64,000 bases of DNA from Delphinus delphis (GCF_949987515.2 NC_082691.1:61387740-61451739); one strand, 5' to 3'. Shown: positions 11,366-22,718, counted from the stretch's first letter. Program-made: numbers and translations. Notes: a model not told the origin generated them from the letters alone.

Positions 11366-12799
11366 AGATATATGATCTCCACGTATTTTCTGTTGCTAAG
11401 ATCATACGGTTTTTGTCCTTTATGGACATGGTGTAGCACATTGATTGATTTTCATATGTTGAACCAACACTGTATTACTGGAATAAAAATCACTTGGTCA
11501 TGATAGTGTATACTCCATATTGCTGGATTCAGTTGGCTAATATTTTGTTGAGGATTTTTATATCTGGATTCATAAGGGTATCAGTCTATAATATACTTTT
11601 CTTGTGATGACTTCATCTGGTTTTGGTATCAGGGTAATACTGGCCTCGTAGCATTAGATGGGAAGTGTTCCTTCCTCTTCTGTTTTTCAAAGGCGTTTTG
11701 AAGGATTGTAAACCTTTGTTAGAATTCATCAGTTTCTTCATACAGTGAAGCCTTTTGGTCCTGAGCCTTCCTTTATGGAAATTTAAAAATTATTAATTCA
11801 ATCTTTTTACTTCTTGTAGGTCTATTCAGATTTTCTATTTATTCTTGTGTCCATTTTGGTAGTTTGTGCCTTCCTAGGAATTTGTTCATTTCATCTAAGC
11901 TATCCAATTTTCTGGCATAACAGTTGTTCATAGCATTCCCTTATAATCCTTTTATATTTCTGTAAATTTGGTAGTAATGCCCCCTCTTTCATTTCTGATT
12001 TTAGTAATTTGATTCTTCTCTCTTTTTTTCTTTGTCAGTCCAGCCAAAGGTTTGTAAATTTTATCATATTTTCAAAGAATCAAGTTTTGGTTTTATTGAT
12101 TTTCTCTATTGTTTTTCTCCAATTTGTTTCTACTCTGATCTTTATTGTTTCCTTCCTTCTACCTAATTGGGGTTTATTTTGCTCTTATTTTTCTAGTCTT
12201 AAGGTAGAAGTTTATTTTATTGATTTGATAACTTTCTTCTTTTTTAATATAGGTGTTTATAGCTAAAAGTATCCATCTAATCATTGCTTTCACTGTATCT
12301 CATAAGATTTGGTATGTTGTGTTTTCATTTTTATTCCTCTTAAAGTATTTTCTAATTTCTCTTGTGATTTTCTTTGACTTATTGGTTATTTAGAAATGTG
12401 TTGTTTGATTTCCACATTTTCGTGAATTCCCCAAATTTTCTTCTGTTAATTGACTTCAGTTTCATTGTATAGTGGCCCAAGAAGACATGCTGTATAGCTT
12501 TAATCTTTTAAAATTGTTTTAAACTTGTTTTATAGCATAACAGTATAGTCTATCCTGCAGAGCATTCCATGTGCACTTGAGATGAGTGTGTATTTTGCTG
12601 TTGGCAAGTGGAGTGTTTTATAAATGTCTCTTAGGTCTAGTTGGTTTAAAGTGTTGTTCACATCTTCTGGTTTCCTTATTGATCTTCTCTCTAGTTGTTC
12701 TATCCATTATTAAAAGTGTCATATTGAAGTCTCCAAATATTATTATTAAATTGCCCCTTCCTTTGTTTCTGATAGTTTTTGTTTGTTTGTTTGTTTTTG

Positions 12800-13725
12800 A
12801 CACTTAAGTCTCTCCTCAGTTAGCTTAGTGGTTAGGTAATTATTAGATAGAGATTTCCTTAAATGTTGGGAACCAATGAATCTCCCAGTCTTTACAGAGG
12901 GGGCTCTGTGTACGTGTTGGGTCATGCCTTCAATATCCAGTCAGGCAATTGAAAACTCTGCCTTAGCCTACACTTCCTACTTGCACACAGCTTCAAGTTT
13001 AGGTTACACAGAGGTGAAAACTCAGGGCCTACTCGGGTCTTTCCTGAGCTCACCCACTTGCACAACTTGAGCATGTGTACAGCCCCATGCATGCACATGG
13101 CCTTCTAGTTTCCCAGAAGTGTGTTGGAGTTTTTTAAAGTCCCTATGGGCATTCCCCATCTTTTCCTTTTAAGCTTCTAGTTTAGCCTACTGTTTGCCAA
13201 CAGTTATCCACTGCCTCAAGTGGTAATGAAATTAAATAATTGCCTCTAAGTATTTTCAACAAAAGTCCTCAGGGAAAAGTCCTTTTCCCACTGGGTGAGC
13301 TCCAAAGAAGTCAAATAAAGACTGCCTTACGATTGGAATATTCCAGGGAAACACCAGACAGGTCAAATTATGACAGTTCTACGAGAATGAGTCTTTGAAA
13401 GTGCTCTGGTTTTATTTTACCCTCTCCAGTTGCTGTCAGCATGCTGGTTTTCACTGTGCTTGTTGGCTGTTCATTTTCAAGGCTACAAATTTGGGAGATG
13501 TGGGTAATGGGAACAGGGCAAATTAAGCTCACTGTTCTTAGTGAGATTCAACTGCTTTTCTTGAATAAAAACTCCCTGGATTGTTGCAATATTTGATTAA
13601 TTTCCAGAGTTTTGAAAAAGTTGATTCTGACCATTTTTGCCAGTTTCTTCATTGTTTTTGTGGAGGAGAGAATTTTCGGAGATCCTTACTCTGCCATTTT
13701 CACTGACATTACTCCAAAGAGGTCT
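12800..13725 (-). mobile_element. Probable 5' region of an ancient L1/HAL1-like element
   Basis: The text runs on from the L1M endonuclease remnant and ends with GTTGATTCTGACCATTTTTG and TCTGCCATTTTCACTGA, which resemble reversed L1M/HAL1 5' sequences. It is diverged and the assignment is from memory. Confidence 0.4.
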
Positions 13726-13889
13726 TAGTGGGGAAAACAAGTACACGTTTTGAAATAGTGGAATAGTTTCAAGTAATGACAAAATCCAGGGTAAGTTGGG
13801 AATGGATAGCTGGAGTGGAGTGTAAGTAAATGTTACTGCTGTGGGGGAGAGGGCAGGTAGTGGATTTTTGAGGCCAGGCTGATGAGAGG

Positions 13890-14248
13890 GTAACATGGTC
13901 TGTATGTTTATATCCTCCCAAAATTCATGTGTTTAAATCATAACACTGAAGGTGATGGTATTTTGAGGTGGGGCCTTTGGGAAGCAGTTAGATCATGAAG
14001 GTGATGTACCCATGAATGGGATTAGTGCCTTTATGAAAGAGGCTTCAGAGAACTCCCTAGCCCCTTCCATCATGTGAGGTTACAGTGAAAAGATGGCCAT
14101 CCAGGAAGCAGGCCTTCACCAGACACCAAATCTACTGGCACCTTCATCTTGAACTTCCCAGACTCAGAACTGTGAGAAATAATATTCTGTGGTTTATAAG
14201 CCACTCAGTTTATGACATTGTGTTTTAGCAGCCCGAATAGACTAAGAC
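13890..14248 (+). mobile_element. MaLR solo LTR (MLT1-like)
   Basis: Starts TGGTCTGTATGTTTATATCC, contains GAGGTGGGGCCTTTGGGA, GGATTAGTGCCTTTAT, ACCTTCATCTTGAACTTCCC and ends AGCAGCCCGAATAGACTAAG-ACA, as in MLT1 LTRs. No internal sequence is attached. Confidence 0.85.
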
Positions 14249-14517
14249 AGAGGGTGTCCATATGGATTTTGAAATCTTCCTGATTGATACTACTTGGGAG
14301 AGAAGGATATTGAACAGGTGCCTAAAGTTCCGCATGACTGAAGAGGAGGTACCTGAGAGTGATGGATGGTAGCAATGTCAGTGTTTGAAATTTGAGAAAT
14401 AAAAGTTATTATATGCATAGCCAGTATGATAAAGCAGTGGTAGAGAAATTCTCAAGGTGGAAGATGACCAAAAAATTTTAATATAACCAATATGGTCTAT
14501 CAGTAGGAACATTTCTT

Positions 14518-14949
14518 TTTTTTTTTAAGAACCATTTTTTTGTTTTTTGTTTTTGTTTTTGTTTTGCGGTACGTGGGCCTCTCACCGCTGTGGCCTCTCC
14601 CGTTGCGGAGCAACAGGCTCAGGACGCGCAGGCCCAGCGGCCATGGCTCACCGGCGCAGCCGCTCTGCGGCACGTGGGATTCTGCCGGACCAGGGCACGA
14701 ACCCGTGTCCCCTGCATCGGCAGGCGGACCCTCAACCACTGCGCCACCAGGGAAGCCCAAGAACCAATTTTTTAATTAATTAATTTTATTTATTTATTTT
14801 GGCTGCATTGCGTCTTCGTTGAGGTACGCAGGCTTCTCAATGTGGTGGCTTCTCTTGTTGCAGAGCAGGGCTCTAGGCGCGCAGACTTCAGTAGTTGTGG
14901 CTCACGGGCTTAGCTGGATTCTTAAGCACTGTGCCACCAGGGAAGTCCA
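14518..14949 (-). mobile_element. CHR-1-like SINE, interrupted by a CHR-2 copy
   Basis: Tail TTTATTTATTTTGGCTGCAT and head GCCACCAGGGAAGTCC enclose a shortened CHR-1 body. The duplication AGTAGGAACATTTCTT is at 14502-14517 and 14950-14965. A CHR-2 copy is inserted in its tail. Confidence 0.85.
14541..14758 (-). mobile_element. CHR-2-like SINE nested in the tail of a CHR-1 SINE
   Basis: Full-length reverse copy. The duplication AAGAACCATTTTTT (right copy AAGAACCAATTTTTT) flanks it at 14527-14540 and 14759-14773. Confidence 0.92.
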
Positions 14950-14965
14950 AGTAGGAACATTTCTT

Positions 14966-15180
14966 TTTTTTTCTTTCTTTCTTTTTTTGCGGTACGCGGG
15001 CCTCTCACTGTTGTGGCCTCTCCTGTTGCGGAGCACAGGCTCCGGACGCGCAGGCTCTGCGGCCATGGCTCACGGGCCCAGTCGCTCCGCGGCATGTGGG
15101 ATCTTCCCGGACCGGGGCACGAACCCGTGTCCCCTGCATCGGCAGGCGGACTCTCAACCACTGCGCCACCAGGGAGGCCC
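14966..15180 (-). mobile_element. CHR-2-like SINE inserted in a SINE target duplication
   Basis: Full-length reverse copy. Its duplication AGGAACATTTCTT (14953-14965 and 15181-15193) overlaps the right duplication of the neighbouring CHR-1, so it landed at that site. Confidence 0.92.
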
Positions 15181-15193
15181 AGGAACATTTCTT

Positions 15194-16090
15194 AATGCCA
15201 ACAAATTATTTTCACTCATTGCTTCGTGCATCAGGAGGTGAAGGCAAGAATTGCAGCCTTGATAGCTGTATCTTCTCGTAGAGTTACCCTCTATTCATTC
15301 TTCAAGGGAGTCCTCATTCTCTGAACTTTATATTACCTGGATTTCTCTCTAGCTTTATATTATAGTAGAGCCCACAACTTTCTGTCGCTGGGGATGACCC
15401 ACCACAAGGACAAGTTTGGTAACCTGCATGTCTTCAGACCAAGGTTAGTCAAGGCCTTGAGAATTCAGGTGCCCCACACTATCTTTGGAAAGTCACGGCT
15501 TTCTGCAAGCTCTGAGGGCACTGATTCATCCATCTTTGGTCTTACACACAGAATCATGAGTATTCATTATATAAAATTCTTTCAATTGACATTTTCACTG
15601 TTTATAATAGCTAAGCTATAGTGGCCTACAACACATGTGCAAAAGCATTATGCACTGAAATGTCCTAACTGGGCCATTACCAAGTTACATCTGAATACAA
15701 GACCTCAAGATTTGGGACTGGAAAACACACTCTCAACATAATTGCTTAAAGCTACCATCAATCTGGACAAGGAAAAGCACTTTAAGTTCAGCTCTCCTGA
15801 CTGTGACTGTGAGACCCAGGGGACCTGGGGTAAATTCAGCTGCTTTTTCTAACCACATGTTATACCAGACTTAAGAGTAAACAGCACGAGGAAAATGAAG
15901 CAGGGAAACTGCCTCCCCTTCAAGCTGCTGTAACTCCTTTTCCTGCCGGTCATTGTTGACCTCCCGGAAAGAGTGGTCTATAGTTGCCTTCTAGTACTCA
16001 TTCCCAAGCAGTCTTCAGTAAGCAATGGCCTGGCTTCCACCTCCACCACTCTAAAAAGATCAACAGTGAGGGATGCTGTCCTGTCAAGGA
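15194..16090. other. Intergenic sequence without recognisable features
   Basis: An ORF from 15394 (MTHHKDKFGNLHVF) matches nothing I know and is likely chance. Confidence 0.45.
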
Positions 16091-16094
16091 TGAT

Positions 16095-17160
16095 GTCAGT
16101 CTTTATCGTTCTCCACCTGTTTGAATGTGCTGAATGAATAACTCGCTCCTTTGTTCCCCTATATCTCCCATCTCCACTTGTGAGCCCCATGCCTCCAGCT
16201 CTACTTGCTTGACACTGATATTTAGCAAATATCTCCAGCTCAACATGCCTCAGATTGTACAAGCTGTTTCCCCCAAACCTGCTTCTCTTCTTATCTTCCT
16301 TAATCCCCACATCAACCAGCTTGGAAACGCTGAGTCCTTACATTTCGCTCTCTCTCTCTCTCTCTCTCTCCCCCTCTCCATCCCTCCCTCCCTCCCCCCC
16401 TCCCTCTCCCTCTCCATCCCTCCCTCCTTCCCCCCCCCTCCATATATTCAGTTCATTCCGTTTCTGAATAAACCATTCCTAGATGTCTCTCTTCTCCATC
16501 CCCATTGTGTTCCTAGCTATCCTCCTGACTATAGGCACCCCTTCTGCTTTCCAATCTGCATTGCTACCAGAACCCCCTCTATAATACACACATCTGAACA
16601 GTGTCAGGCCTTAGAGGTTTTCCAAAGCTAGGGTGACTGAATGACCCTGTTAGCTCTGGAAAGTGCAGTTTTATGTGGGGTGTTCTGTTATCCCATCTGG
16701 TTAGCATGCCCTTCTACTCTCAAAAACGACCCATTTGGATGATGAATTATGTGGTCATACTACCATGGCTGACAGGATAAAATCCAAACTCTTTTTTCTG
16801 ACGTACAATCTGGCCCCAGGCTAACTTTTTGGCTCCATATTCTTCCATTCTGGCCACTGGCCATTCCCCAAACACACCACGCTGTTGCCACCTCATCGTC
16901 ACTGTCCACGCTATTCCCTCTTCCTGAACAACTTTCCCCCCCATTTCCCATTTACCGACTCCTCCTTGACCTTCATTGCCCAGCCAAAATAGCACCTCTC
17001 CTGTGAAATACCATATCCTGCTTGGCCCTGTCTCCACGTGTCAGAGCTTGCCTCCCACTATCCCCCAGACCCCCACCTGTGATCCTATAGCAATTTGTTC
17101 AAACCTCTGTTTGAAACTGGTACAACACTTGGCACATTGCAGGTCTTCAAAGTGTTTTGA
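16095..17160 (+). mobile_element. L2 LINE 3' portion (probable), split by a pyrimidine-rich simple repeat
   Basis: C/T-rich text with AAAATCCAAACTC, AATCTGGCCCCAGGCTA and CTTGGCACATTGCAG-like segments in order is typical of L2 3' regions in plus orientation. Confidence 0.6.
16348..16441. repeat. (CT)n / (CCCT)n pyrimidine-rich simple repeat
   Basis: About 12 CT units, then CCCTCC-rich text to 16441. The strand asymmetry could allow triplex (H-DNA) formation. Confidence 0.9.
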
Positions 17161-17555
17161 AAAAGAGGCATGAAGCTGGGAGTATTTTCTCTGGCTCTGA
17201 TTAGAATCAAGAGCTTTTATCCTCTATATGGGACATGCTTGAGAAAATCCGACATGTCAGAGCCAAGTCTATGTCTTCTTCATCTGTAAAGTAATATGGA
17301 AAGTAATTGCTTCTACCAAAACCTACCCATGTGAACTCAATAGGGTAGAAAAACAAGTCCTGCTGTTGAACTATAACATGTTGAAATGAAGAGATGAGCT
17401 TTCCATCTTTTGTCATCTGGCCCCACAGCCTAGGGCCTGTGGAGGGTAGGGGCAGGAGGAGGTTCTGAGATCTGGCAGATGGCTAAATAGAGAATGTACC
17501 TATGGGGGGATCAGAGTGATTTATTCCAGTACAAGTGAAACTGATTTGAAGAACC
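17161..17555. other. Intergenic sequence without recognisable features
   Basis: Nothing supported. Confidence 0.45.
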
Positions 17556-17559
17556 ATTT

Positions 17560-17735
17560 ATTGACCATGTAACATGGGTCAAATACTGTGCTAAGAAGTT
17601 TACATACCATTTCTTTATGTAAAGCCAATCTTGTGGGATGGATATTATGAGTTCCCATTTTATATTTGAGAAAAATGAAACTCAGAGAGGTTAAGTAACT
17701 TACCAAGGACACAAAGCTAGTAAGTGGAGTGGGAA
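17560..17735 (-). mobile_element. MIR SINE
   Basis: Contains AAATACTGTGCTAAGAAGTT, AGAGGTTAAGTAACTTACCA and AAGCTAGTAAGTGG, the reverse complement of MIR. Confidence 0.8.
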
Positions 17736-17744
17736 TACATAATC

Positions 17745-17955
17745 ATAATACTAATAAAGCACACGTATGTGCCAGGGTCTTTATGAAGTATGCTGCTTGG
17801 TCTTCACAACCACCCTATAAGTTAAGATACTGTCATGTTTCCATTATCAGATGGGAAAACCTTTAAGTAACTAGCCCAAGGTCACATAGCTAGTAATGAA
17901 CTATCCCAGGCAGTTTACCCCAGAAGCCACGTGCCTGGTCACTACCTTCGCTATC
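17745..17955 (-). mobile_element. MIR SINE, second tandem copy
   Basis: A second MIR in the same orientation: ATGTGCCAGGGTCTTTATGA, AGCCCAAGGTCACATAGCTA. Confidence 0.8.
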
Positions 17956-18054
17956 TTCCAGGTCTGTCTGATTTTGTTATCTTGGTTCATTCTATATTGC
18001 CAGCATCCATAAGATACTCTTCCATAGCTCCTCAAAGTCAGCAATGATGCAAAC

Positions 18055-18325
18055 CAGCAGCATTGTATGTTCTAAAATTCTTGAGCCCCACTCCAGACCT
18101 AGGGACCCAGAATCTGCATTGTAACAAGATCCCAGGTCCTGGTCTAAACCAGTGGGTATCAACCTTGTCTGCACATTGGACTTCCATAGGGACCTTGACA
18201 GAATCCTGATGCCTGGGTTCCACTGAAGGTAATTCTGCTTCGTCTGGGTATGGTCTGGGTATTGAGCTTAGAAAAAGCTTCCCATGGGATTCTGATGTGA
18301 CGCCAGGTCTGAGAACCATTCCCTT
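18055..18325 (+). mobile_element. MER5-type hAT-Charlie MITE, one fuller copy plus an adjoining fragment
   Basis: 18150-18322 runs from CAGTGGGTATCAACCTTGTC to GGTCTGAGAACCAT, the inverted termini of MER5A. The preceding 100 bases (ACTCCAGACCTAGGGACCCA, AGAATCTGCATT) look like another fragment. Confidence 0.65.
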
Positions 18326-19363
18326 AAGCAAATATAGCTTGTTGGTTCCTTCCTTCCTTCCTTCACTCATTTCTCTTATGTGCAATTGACTTCGTCAAAC
18401 TATAGGCAGAGCTTTATGGGGAGATGAAAAAAACAATTACAATTACAATAGCACTATAAAATCATTATCCCGCGGGCCAGGGGAGATCCAGAGGAAAGCC
18501 TGACGTCCAAGTTTGCATAAAAGAAACAAGGCAGATTGCTCCCAGGACACCACATGGGTCTCGAGGGCAAATGGAGCTCTTGGATTTGTTGATGGGGATG
18601 GTGAGCTGGAGTGGGTGAGGGGAGAGTTCTGTGTTTACTGTGAAACTGAGAGTCATAGAATTTGAAGCCATAACAGATTATAAAGATGATTTGATGAGTA
18701 CAATGAAATAATATTTACCTTCACTACATGTGATGCACTTTGATATTTTCTAGTCTTTCAATACTCTTTTCTTTTGTTAGGAAAAAAAATACTGGTCATG
18801 CCTAACTGAACTGGTTTCCTGCACCACTAATGGGTCACAACTTGCAGTCTGGAAGACCTGACTTATTCCTTTTCATTTTTCCTTGAGGAAACAATAACCC
18901 AGAATATCGAAATAACTTAGCCTGGAAGAGTGAGGAAAAATGTGTTCAAATTCCAGTATGAAGGATTGGTGTCAGAAACAAAGAAAGCCCTCTGTATTGT
19001 TTTGGTTGCTGGATATTTCAGAAGGACTTGCCTTCCCTGGAAGTCCTACCCATTTTCTGGGAGGCTAAGTCACAGTCCTGTAGAGGAGGCAAGATGGTGA
19101 ATTAAGAAATGAGATGTCTAGGTTCTTTCTAGCCCCACTCAAATATCCTATTCTATTAATACTACTGAGCCGGAATTCTCAGTTTAGCTGGGTTTGGGAA
19201 GGGGTCATTGCCACCTGGGAGTGGGGAGAGGGCCTTATTAGAATCACCCAGGGCCTTTGTCTAATGTACATGACTCCCGGCTATTCTGATATGCACCCTG
19301 ACCCTTTAAGGCCGAAATTCCAGCTGACAATATGATGCCGTATCGAGGCTCTGGTTGATGGAA
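18326..19363. other. Intergenic sequence without strong features
   Basis: A short (CCTT)n tract at 18348-18364. Otherwise only chance ORFs; a weak MER5-like patch lies near 19238-19290. Confidence 0.45.
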
Positions 19364-19480
19364 GTGAGCCATGGCCGCTGGGCATGCGCGTCTGGAGCCT
19401 GTGCTCTGCAACGGGAGAGGCCACAACAGTGAGAGGCCCGCGTACCGCAAAAACAAAACAAAACAAAACAAAAATAATAA
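19364..19480 (+). mobile_element. 5'-truncated CHR-2-like SINE
   Basis: It begins mid-element at GTGAGCCATGGCCGCTG and runs to GAGGCCCGCGTACCGC, with a tail of AAAAC units. The tRNA-like head is absent. Confidence 0.88.
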
Positions 19481-19745
19481 TGTCTGAATAATATTTTATT
19501 GTATGTATATACCACATTCTTTTAATCCATTCATCCACGGATAGATATAGGTTGCTTCCACCTTTTGGCTATTTCGAATAATGCTGCTATGAACAGGGTG
19601 AACAAATCTGTTTGATTCACTGCTTTCAATTCTTTGGGGTATATACCCAGAGGTGGGATTGCTGGATCATATGGTAATTGAATGCTTAATGTTTGGAGGT
19701 ACCACCATACTGTTTGAAGACAGTTAGCTTTTTTTAGATAAGGAA
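19481..19745 (-). mobile_element. L1 ORF2 C-terminal fragment
   Basis: Minus-strand translation gives LPYDPAIPPLGIYPKE and MDEWIKRMWYIHTIKYYS, the conserved end of L1 ORF2. It abuts the truncated SINE. Confidence 0.88.
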
Positions 19746-19958
19746 GCAACTACTGCGTTGTCCTAATTTTTCTTAGTTCACTGGGAAAACTTCATCACAG
19801 ACCTGCATTGGTCTGTAGATCAGTGCCTAGAATTACTGCTCCAACAGATATAAACTTCTTCCTGAAGCTATTTACCCTTCAGATGAGGAAATCTGGATTC
19901 TTTATATTTTGCCTGACAAGAAAGATAATTATTTTTTCATCATAAAATATCCAGTAAG

Positions 19959-20150
19959 GGGCTTCCCTGGTGGCGCAGTGGTTTAGAGTCCACCTGCCGA
20001 TGCAGGGGACACGGGTTCGTGTTCCGGTCCGGGAAGATCCCACATGCCGCGGAGCGGCTGGGCCCGTGAGCCATGGCCGCTGAGTCTGCGCGTCCGGAGC
20101 CTGTGCTCCGCAACGGGAGAGGCCACAACAGTGAGAGGCCCGCGTAGCGC

Positions 20151-20166
<16 letters not shown>
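19959..20166 (+). mobile_element. CHR-2-like SINE
   Basis: Full-length copy from GGCTTCCCTGGTGGCGCAGT to an A-tail. The flanks ATATCCAGTAAG (left) and ATCTCCAGTAAG (right) are the target duplication. Confidence 0.92.

Positions 20167-20209
<43 letters not shown>
20167..20209. repeat. (TA)n microsatellite grown from the SINE tail
   Basis: About 21 TA units lie between the SINE A-run and the right target duplication, so the repeat arose after insertion. Confidence 0.93.
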
Positions 20210-20212
<3 letters not shown>

Positions 20213-20221
20213 CAGTAAGTA

Positions 20222-21455
20222 GTTTGGAAAAGTATACAAAAACCATTAGTTTGATTACACTAAATTATGAAAAACAAGACCGTTTCTATTATTCACTTTA
20301 TCAAGCCATCGCCATTTCAAATTTGACTATAGGCCATTATCATTCTAATATTTACACTGAAGATAACAGACACTTGTTTTCCCCTGCATAATGACTGAGT
20401 TTACAAACATCCTAGAGATGATCTTCCTTTCCAAAACTCTTGCTTCTCTGAAGTTCATATGTATCAAGTTAAGTAAATTTCCTGCATGGTGGGGCTTTAA
20501 AAAATTTTTTTAATTCTACATATTCAATTCTTTGTGAGTTCCGGAAGAAACTCTTCTGCTACTAAAAGTCATGAGTTATTATCAAATAACTATAATTCAG
20601 TAGAAAAAAATCCTGCTGTTTTAAAATGAAATCTTAATTGTAGCTGCCATTCTCCTCATTAATATTGGCCTTGACAGTATTTTTCATGTCACCCAATCAT
20701 TGGAGGGGGGCAGGCATGAAGAAACAGAGCAAAATTTATAAGTAGCATGACATTTGTGAAAAGACATGCTAGAGAAATCGGATAGATGTACGGCTGAACG
20801 TTTAATTGAAATGTTGCGTTTTCTGAAGAAATTCCAGATCTCTCCTAATTCCTCCCTGGAATTTCAATGAATCACAATTTCAATGTATTACAAATTCTAA
20901 AAAGTAACAAATTGTCATTTCCAAATGTATGAATCTGCTGTTTGCAAAAGTCATGTCTGAAGTTCCTTCCTATTCAAATATCTTTTCCTTTTTTGCTTGC
21001 CTCACCAAAGGAGCTCAATTATGGAAATGTTTTTACCTCTCTCTTATTTCTGACACTCAACACTGAATCAGAGATGCCTCATGGAGTGTTCCGTGTGTGT
21101 GTGTTTTCTTTTTGCCCTTTCTCTGCTAAATCTGTGTGCTTTTAGTGCAGCACATTTCCCATCTGTATGATTTGCTTGAAGCTTGGTATTTATATGTCAT
21201 AAAAGAAAATATTCTAAATGTATGAAGAGAAATACATTTCGTTGTAAAATCTGATTAAGTTATTCCATACTGTTTAAGTCTGTTTGTTTCAATGAGACAG
21301 TTGTAAGAGCGTGTTGGCATTAATCTTTTAGAGTTTAATATTGGTTCACAATTTGCCCATGCTATGAAAATGAATCTGCATCCTATCATTTCGTTAGACC
21401 AGTAGACTCTTCTTCCATTCCCACTGTTACTGATGTGGGTCAGCCTCTCATTTTT
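20222..21455. other. Intergenic AT-rich sequence without recognisable features
   Basis: No gene or repeat that I can support. Confidence 0.45.
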
Positions 21456-21457
21456 TT

Positions 21458-21800
21458 TTTTTTTTCTGGTGGTAAAATATACATAACATTAAATTTACCA
21501 TTTAAAACATTTAAAATTTTTTATTTTATTGAAGCATAGTTGATTTACAATGTTGTGTGAATTTCTGCTGTACAGTAATGTGATTCAGTTATACATACAT
21601 ATATTCTCTTTCATATTCTTTTCCATTATGATTTATTACAGGATATTGAATATAGTTCCCTGTGCTATACAGTAGGACCTTGCTGTTTGTCCAAAGCATT
21701 TTTAAGTGTACAGTTCAGTGGCGTTAAGTACATTCACATGGTTGTGCAACCCCATCATCATTTTGTACCTGTACAGCCTTCAGAATCCAGTCTTGCTTCT
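21458..21800 (-). mobile_element. Old L1M 3' UTR interrupted by a younger L1 3' end
   Basis: GGTAAAATATACATAACATT and, after the interruption, TTTAAGTGTACAGTTCAGTG and TGTTGTGCAACC-like text are consecutive parts of the L1M 3' UTR. Confidence 0.8.
21508..21693 (-). mobile_element. L1 3' UTR fragment nested in an older L1
   Basis: TTTTATTGAAGCATAGTTGA through CTATACAGTAGGACCTTGC matches the copies at 3812 and 56068. Similar ACATTT/GCATTT strings flank it. Confidence 0.82.
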
Positions 21801-22256
21801 AATTTTGCCCCCTTTAAGGAAAGAAATAGAAATTGAATATCTGTGTTGACTTATTTTCACCATGCATCGGAGAAAAATGGAAGAAATGGAAGGGGATTTC
21901 TTTGCCATTTCTTCTGTGCTTTAGGCTACATAGCTGATGAAGATCAAATGCAGATAGAGTTCCAGGGGCAAAGAAGGGCATGTATCTGCTGCACTTGCGC
22001 ATCCCTGAGGCAGATTATTTCTTGCTCTGGACATCACAGTCTAAGGGATTGTTTTGTGAACCTGGAAAACATAAATGCTCTTAAACTCATTTGGCACTAA
22101 AGTGTCTGGCCACCAGAAGCACAAAAAGGCTTTTAGAAGTATAATCTGTAGCTTTATAATGTGCAGAAATGATAATTTCTAAAAAGTAAGATGCAAAACT
22201 CTTAGATGGCTGACTTTGTACCGGTGAACACAGCATAAAGGAGTCTGACCAGTCTC
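21801..22256. other. Intergenic sequence without recognisable features
   Basis: Chance ORFs only. Confidence 0.45.
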
Positions 22257-22335
22257 GGCTCTGCCCACGGCCGCTGACGTCACCTGGTCCGTCTTCGGGT
22301 CCGCGCTGCGTCTTGAACCCTCTTGGGGGGTAAGT
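22257..22335 (+). promoter_or_regulatory. Isolated CpG cluster with a perfect CRE (TGACGTCA) and a downstream splice donor
   Basis: About nine CpGs fall within 58 bases (22257-22312) in an otherwise CpG-poor intergenic region. TGACGTCA, the full cAMP response element bound by CREB/ATF proteins, is at 22275-22282. A strong donor GTAAGT follows at 22330-22335, and an acceptor-like CCCTCTCTCTGCAG ends at 22455. Together they look like the start of a short noncoding transcript about 10.6 kb upstream of ZNRF2. No interspersed repeat explains the CpGs. No coding potential is seen. Confidence 0.4.
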
Positions 22336-22718
22336 GCATCGAAAATGAGGAGCCCGTCGACACAAATGGTTTCAGGTTTGGAGCCTTTGGCAGTGCAGTT
22401 TTGTTATCACTAGATGTCAGTGTGGACTTTTCCGACCGCCACCCTCTCTCTGCAGGAGATGTACCAGACAGCACCCTGGGTCCTTCCCCAAGTCCTGGCA
22501 AACACAGGGCTATTTTCAGAACTGTAATTTCACCAAATATATTATATACTTACACATTTTAACTTTTCAGAGTTCTTTTAAAACACAGAAACCCTGAACC
22601 AAAGGCTGTACTGTTTTCATGCTGTAATCTTCTAATCTCTGTGCTTGCATTTGGAAGGCAGCCTACCAGGCTGTTTTGAGGCTGGTAATGGGAAGTCCCA
22701 GCTGTGTTCCACTTAGGG

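Larger units (their letters stand above)
10650..12790 (-). mobile_element. Ancient L1 (L1M type), ORF2 remnant and 3' UTR, interrupted by two CHR-2 SINEs
   Basis: From left: 3' UTR text (GATAAAATATAGATAACATC, cf. the L1M 3' end), then the ORF2 C-terminal region, and at 12618-12803 a minus-strand translation with GDFNM and NKETRR near MDRTTREKIN, matching the L1 endonuclease domain end. Stops and frameshifts pervade it. Two CHR-2 copies (10731-10925, 11153-11365) are later insertions. Confidence 0.85.

Noticed and set aside
12586..12807. Plus-strand hydrophobic ORF
   Set aside because: It is the antisense of an L1 ORF2 endonuclease remnant.
14502..15193. Repeated GGAACATTTCTT units suggesting a direct-repeat array
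   Set aside because: The three copies are target-site duplications of nested SINEs, not a CRISPR or satellite array.
16134..16631. 165-codon ORF with long Ser/Leu/Pro repeats
   Set aside because: It is generated by an L2 fragment and a CT/CCCT simple repeat.
19531..19749. Minus-strand ORF with LPYDPAIPPLGIYPKE
   Set aside because: It is the C-terminus of L1 ORF2, a dead retrotransposon fragment, not a host gene.
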